From Actinomycetota bacterium (GTDB lineage: Bacteria; Actinomycetota; Acidimicrobiia; Acidimicrobiales; GCA-2861595), in NCBI GenBank assembly GCA_016781225.1, contig JADDQT010000101.1, positions 1-7,240 on the forward strand: a DNA stretch of 7,240 bases, read 5' to 3'. Every line of letters starts with the position of its first letter. Positions within the stretch are counted from its first letter, which is position 1. This document shows, piece by piece, positions 4,849 through 7,240 of the stretch. Made by a program: the position numbers and the translations under genes. Below the pieces are notes generated by a model, which had not been told where the DNA came from, ran no database searches, and saw only the letters and a program-made list of their open reading frames with translations.

Positions 4849-5886
4849 GTGGTGCGCCGATCATTCCGGATGGGCCTGTGGCTCGGATTGCTGGCCGGCG
4901 TCCTTCTCGCCGTGGCCAAGATGGCACAGAGCCGGCGGCAGGACCAGGAGTGGGACGCGGGGCCCGCCCAGTGGCCGCCTGTGCAGACCGAGCCGCCGGA
5001 AACTGGGCCGCCGGAGACCGCTCCCGCAGTCGATGTGCTGCCACCGCCCGGCCCCCCGGCGGCCGTGCCCCCCTTGGGTGACGGCGACCTGCCGCCGCCT
5101 CCCACCGACGACGAGCTCGTCGACTTCCTGGAAGGAGGGTCTGAGCCCGAGGTACTGGAGCCGGAGCCGATCGAGCCCGAGCTCGCCGAGCCGGAGCTGC
5201 TCGAGCCGGAGCCGCTCGAGTCGGAGCTGCTCGAGCCGGAGGCGGAAGTCACCGGCCCGGAGGTCGAGGAGCCCGTATCGCTCGTCGACGAACCGTCCGA
5301 GCCCGTGATGGACACTCCGGAGGCCGTCACACAGCTCCTGGAGCCGGTGGTGGTCGACGCCTCCGAGCCAGCAACCGAAGTCCTCGAGCCGGTGACCGAA
5401 ACCGTCGAGCCCACGGTCGAGGTCATGGAGACGGTGGAGCCTCCCCCTCCCACGCCGGCGCCCAGGAAGGCAGCCGCCACCAAGAAGGTGAGGAAGGCGG
5501 CCAAGAGAGCAGCCAAGAAGGCGGCCAGGGCGGCGGTGCCGAGGGCCACGGCCGCAAAGGCCAATGCCGCCAAGGCGGCCAAGACCACCGCCAAGAGCAC
5601 GGCCAAGGTCACGGGCAAGGCCACGGCCAGGACGGCGCAGAGGCCCGCCAAGAAGGCGGCCAAAGCCGGCGGCGCCAGGAAGGCGGGAACGAGGACGGCC
5701 CCGGCGGTCGGGTGGGTCGAGCCCGAGGACGGCGCCTGCCCGCAGTCACACCCCGTCAAGGCCAAGCTGGCCAGCCGGTTGTTCCACCTGCCGGGAATGG
5801 CCTTCTACGAACGGACGAGGCCCGACCGCTGCTACGCCGACGAGGCGTCGGCCCTCGGCGACGGTCTCATCAGGTCGAAGCGCTAG
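4849..5886 (+). CDS. Membrane-anchored protein with acidic Pro/Glu repeats, H1-like Ala/Lys tail and sunset-like C-terminal motif
   Basis: I do not recognise a characterised homologue for the whole 345-residue protein. Residues 1-8 are basic (VRRSFR), and 9-23 form one hydrophobic segment, so it is probably a signal anchor. Residues 35-200 are rich in Pro and Glu, with six pentapeptide repeats of the EPELL type at 104-133. Residues 206-283 are Ala/Lys/Arg-rich with KKAAK- and AKAAK-type runs, resembling the C-terminal tail of histone H1 and bacterial H1-like proteins. Residues 297-345 are ordered-looking: CPQSHPVKAKLASRLFHLPG, then FYERT, RCYADEASALGDGL and a terminal SKR. The Cys297/Cys328, HP.K and H.PG..FY.RT pattern resembles the short actinobacterial 'sunset' domain, recognised from memory. 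The basic tail could bind nucleic acid or polyanions, depending on topology. The start is uncertain: GTG 4849 may be leaderless, and ATG 4870 would still keep the membrane segment. It is divergent from leuA and convergent with serA, and probably functionally unrelated to either. Confidence 0.85.
   Translation: MVRRSFRMGLWLGLLAGVLLAVAKMAQSRRQDQEWDAGPAQWPPVQTEPPETGPPETAPAVDVLPPPGPPAAVPPLGDGDLPPPPTDDELVDFLEGGSEPEVLEPEPIEPELAEPELLEPEPLESELLEPEAEVTGPEVEEPVSLVDEPSEPVMDTPEAVTQLLEPVVVDASEPATEVLEPVTETVEPTVEVMETVEPPPPTPAPRKAAATKKVRKAAKRAAKKAARAAVPRATAAKANAAKAAKTTAKSTAKVTGKATARTAQRPAKKAAKAGGARKAGTRTAPAVGWVEPEDGACPQSHPVKAKLASRLFHLPGMAFYERTRPDRCYADEASALGDGLIRSKR
5158..5247 (+). repeat. Six tandem 15-bp units encoding EPELL-type pentapeptides
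   Basis: Six consecutive 15-base units start at 5158, 5173, 5188, 5203, 5218 and 5233, each beginning GAG and mostly of the form GAGCCGGAGCTGCTC. They encode EPEPI, EPELA, EPELL, EPEPL, ESELL and EPEAE. Units at 5188, 5203 and 5218 differ at only one or two bases, suggesting recent expansion by slippage. Copy number probably varies between relatives. Confidence 0.85.
5464..5697 (+). repeat. Low-complexity Ala/Lys-coding tract (H1-like)
   Basis: This stretch encodes residues 206-283 of the H1-like protein and is built from AAG, GCG, GCC and GCA codons, with many imperfect copies of AAGGCGGCCAAG. It is not a clean tandem array. Its complement opens long minus-strand reading frames by composition alone. 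Confidence 0.7.
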
Positions 5887-5891
5887 CGGTA

Positions 5892-5923
5892 GGACCCCAG
5901 GTCCGGTTGCCGCCGTGCCGGAC
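5892..5923. terminator. Small inverted repeats between convergent genes
   Basis: The 36-bp gap between the H1-like gene and serA contains GGACC/GGTCC (5892-5896/5900-5904, three-base loop) and overlapping GTCCGG/CCGGAC (5901-5906/5918-5923, 11-base loop). Both are short and have no T-run. They could act as a weak bidirectional terminator, or be chance in GC-rich DNA. Confidence 0.25.
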
Positions 5924-7240
5924 TACTCCTGCACCACGGAGACGTCGAGGATCCCCGCGGTGGCGGCCAGCCGGTCCACCACGGGCGGCGGCACCTGGCC
6001 ATCGGTAGCCATCACCATCAGCGCCGTCTCCCCGTTCGGCGACTTGCCGATGGCCATGTTGGCGATGTTGACCCCGGCCTCGGCGACCGCTCCACTGACC
6101 AGCGCGATCATTCCGATTCGGTCGTCGTTGTGGATGACGAGCATGTGGCGGGTGGGCGGGACCTCCACCTTGTGGTCGTCCACCATCACCAGCCGGGCTT
6201 CGCCCCGCACGCCCACCAGGGTCCCGGCCACCGAATGGCGGTCACCCCGAAGGGTGATCAGGTTCACGTAGTCGTGCGCCGTCGAGCTCTTGGACTCCTT
6301 GACCTCGAGGCCCCGGTCGGCGGCCAGCTGGGGCGCGTTCACATAGGAGACCGGCTCTTCGATCCCTGCCGACAGCAGGCCCTTCAGTACGGAGAGGGTG
6401 AGGATGCGGGTGTCGTAGTCCGCCAACGCGCCCTGGTACTCCACCTCCAGCAGGGGGGGAATGCCCTGGTTCAGCGAAGCGAAGACCCGGCCCAGGCGCT
6501 CGGCGATGGGCAGGAAGGGCCGTACCGTCTCCGAGGCCTCGGTGGCGCTGAGGTTCACGGCGAAGGGGACGAACTCCCCCGCCAGGGCCAGGATGACCTG
6601 CTCGGCGATGGTGATCCCGGCCTTGTCCTGGGCCTCCCTGGTGCTGGCGCCGAGGTGGGGCGTGACCACCACCTCGTCCAGGTCCATCAGAGGCGAGGTG
6701 GTGGTGGGCTCCTCGGCGAAGACGTCGATGCCCGCCCCTGCCACCTGGCCGCTGCGGACGGCGTCCGCCAGAGCCTGCTCGTCGATGATCCCTCCCCGGG
6801 CGGTGTTGATTATCCGCACCCCCGGCTTGGCGGCAGCCAGGAGCTCCTTGTCGAACAGGCTCATGGTCTCGGGAGTCTTGGCCACGTGGATGGTCACGAA
6901 GTCGACCCTGGCCATGAGGTCTTCGAGGCTGTCCGCCGGCTCAACGTTGAGCTGGCGGGCTCGGTCGGGAGAGACGAAGGGGTCGAAGGCGACCAGACGC
7001 ATGCCGAACGCATGAGCCCGCTGGGCCACGAGGGCGCCGATGCGGCCGAGGCCCACCACGCCCAGCGTCTTGCCGTTCAGCTCCACCCCTTCCCACCGGG
7101 CCCGCTCCCACTGGCCGTTGCGCAGGGCGGCATGGGCCTGGGGCACGTTGCGGGCCTGGGCCAGGAGCAGGGCCATGGCGTGCTCGGCGGCGGACAGGAC
7201 GTTCGACTGCGGAGCGTTGACCACCATCACGCCCCGCCGG
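5923..7240 (-). CDS. serA: D-3-phosphoglycerate dehydrogenase (5' end outside window)
   Basis: SerA oxidises 3-phosphoglycerate to 3-phosphohydroxypyruvate with NAD+, the first step of serine synthesis, in the cytoplasm. The frame stays open past the right edge, so about 438 C-terminal residues are visible and roughly 90 N-terminal ones are missing. Numbering from the GTG at 7230, the Rossmann motif GVVGLGRIG is at 57-65. Catalytic Arg145 lies in NTARGGIIDEQAL, the acid is in DVFAEEP (169-175) and catalytic His192 is in TPHLGAST. The large intervening domain follows at about 225-355. The C-terminal ACT domain begins near HMLVIHNDDRIGMIALVSG (362-380), and is usually the serine-sensing region. 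This is the long SerA form common in actinobacteria. The internal GTG/ATG at 7230-7225 are not starts: they lie in the conserved RRGVMVVNAPQSN segment. Its promoter lies outside, so regulation cannot be judged here. Confidence 0.97.
   Translation of the reverse strand, partial: RRGVMVVNAPQSNVLSAAEHAMALLLAQARNVPQAHAALRNGQWERARWEGVELNGKTLGVVGLGRIGALVAQRAHAFGMRLVAFDPFVSPDRARQLNVEPADSLEDLMARVDFVTIHVAKTPETMSLFDKELLAAAKPGVRIINTARGGIIDEQALADAVRSGQVAGAGIDVFAEEPTTTSPLMDLDEVVVTPHLGASTREAQDKAGITIAEQVILALAGEFVPFAVNLSATEASETVRPFLPIAERLGRVFASLNQGIPPLLEVEYQGALADYDTRILTLSVLKGLLSAGIEEPVSYVNAPQLAADRGLEVKESKSSTAHDYVNLITLRGDRHSVAGTLVGVRGEARLVMVDDHKVEVPPTRHMLVIHNDDRIGMIALVSGAVAEAGVNIANMAIGKSPNGETALMVMATDGQVPPPVVDRLAATAGILDVSVVQE

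Noticed and set aside
2862..5081. A long plus-strand open frame of 739 codons opposite leuA
   Set aside because: It is antisense to leuA, has no family motifs and an atypical Gly/His/Val-rich composition, and runs through the leader terminator. It is a shadow of GC-rich codon bias.
4815..5765. A 316-codon minus-strand frame opposite the H1-like gene, Ser/Thr/Gly-rich with a hydrophobic Ala/Leu stretch
   Set aside because: The hydrophobic and Ser-rich runs are the complements of the AAG/GCC and GAG/CCG codon repeats. The plus frame has an N-terminal anchor and a structured C-terminal motif, which is better evidence of coding.

Overview
The window is high-GC DNA with tightly packed genes. It looks like an actinobacterial chromosome. 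Three things point there: an NdgR/LtbR-type IclR regulator divergent from leuCD, TANNNT -10 boxes with start codons placed as in leaderless transcripts, and a 'sunset'-like C-terminal motif in the one unfamiliar protein. The short, roughly 520-residue LeuA (rather than the long ~600-residue actinobacterial form) suggests a lineage away from Streptomyces/Mycobacterium, possibly Acidimicrobiia. That placement is inference.

Layout. An NdgR-like regulator (minus, 40-672) and the leuC-leuD pair (plus, 744-2834) diverge from a 71-bp gap that holds a perfect 11+11-bp inverted repeat, a likely operator. leuC and leuD are separated by 87 bp rich in inverted repeats. leuD converges on leuA (minus, 3051-4619) across a 216-bp gap containing one strong hairpin. 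Upstream of leuA is a complete leader region: a 16-codon leader peptide ending in Leu-Leu-Leu-Thr (4780-4730), a GC hairpin, and a Rho-independent terminator (4702-4666) placed before the leuA ribosome-binding site. This reads as a leucine attenuator. Diverging from that leader is a plus-strand gene (4849-5886) for an unfamiliar membrane-anchored protein with an acidic Pro/Glu-rich middle, a histone H1-like Ala/Lys tail and a short Cys-containing C-terminal motif. It converges on serA (minus, 5923 to beyond the right edge), the 3-phosphoglycerate dehydrogenase of serine synthesis.

How they work together. LeuA makes 2-isopropylmalate and LeuCD isomerises it to 3-isopropylmalate; leuB, the next step, is not in the window. 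The two parts of the leucine pathway appear to be controlled differently: leuA by leader-peptide attenuation, leuCD by the divergent IclR-family protein. The neighbourhood is mostly ordinary amino-acid biosynthesis. The least explained items are the leuA leader architecture, the leuC-leuD spacer and the H1-like membrane protein lodged between serA and leuA. I see no mobile elements, CRISPR arrays, tRNA or rRNA genes.
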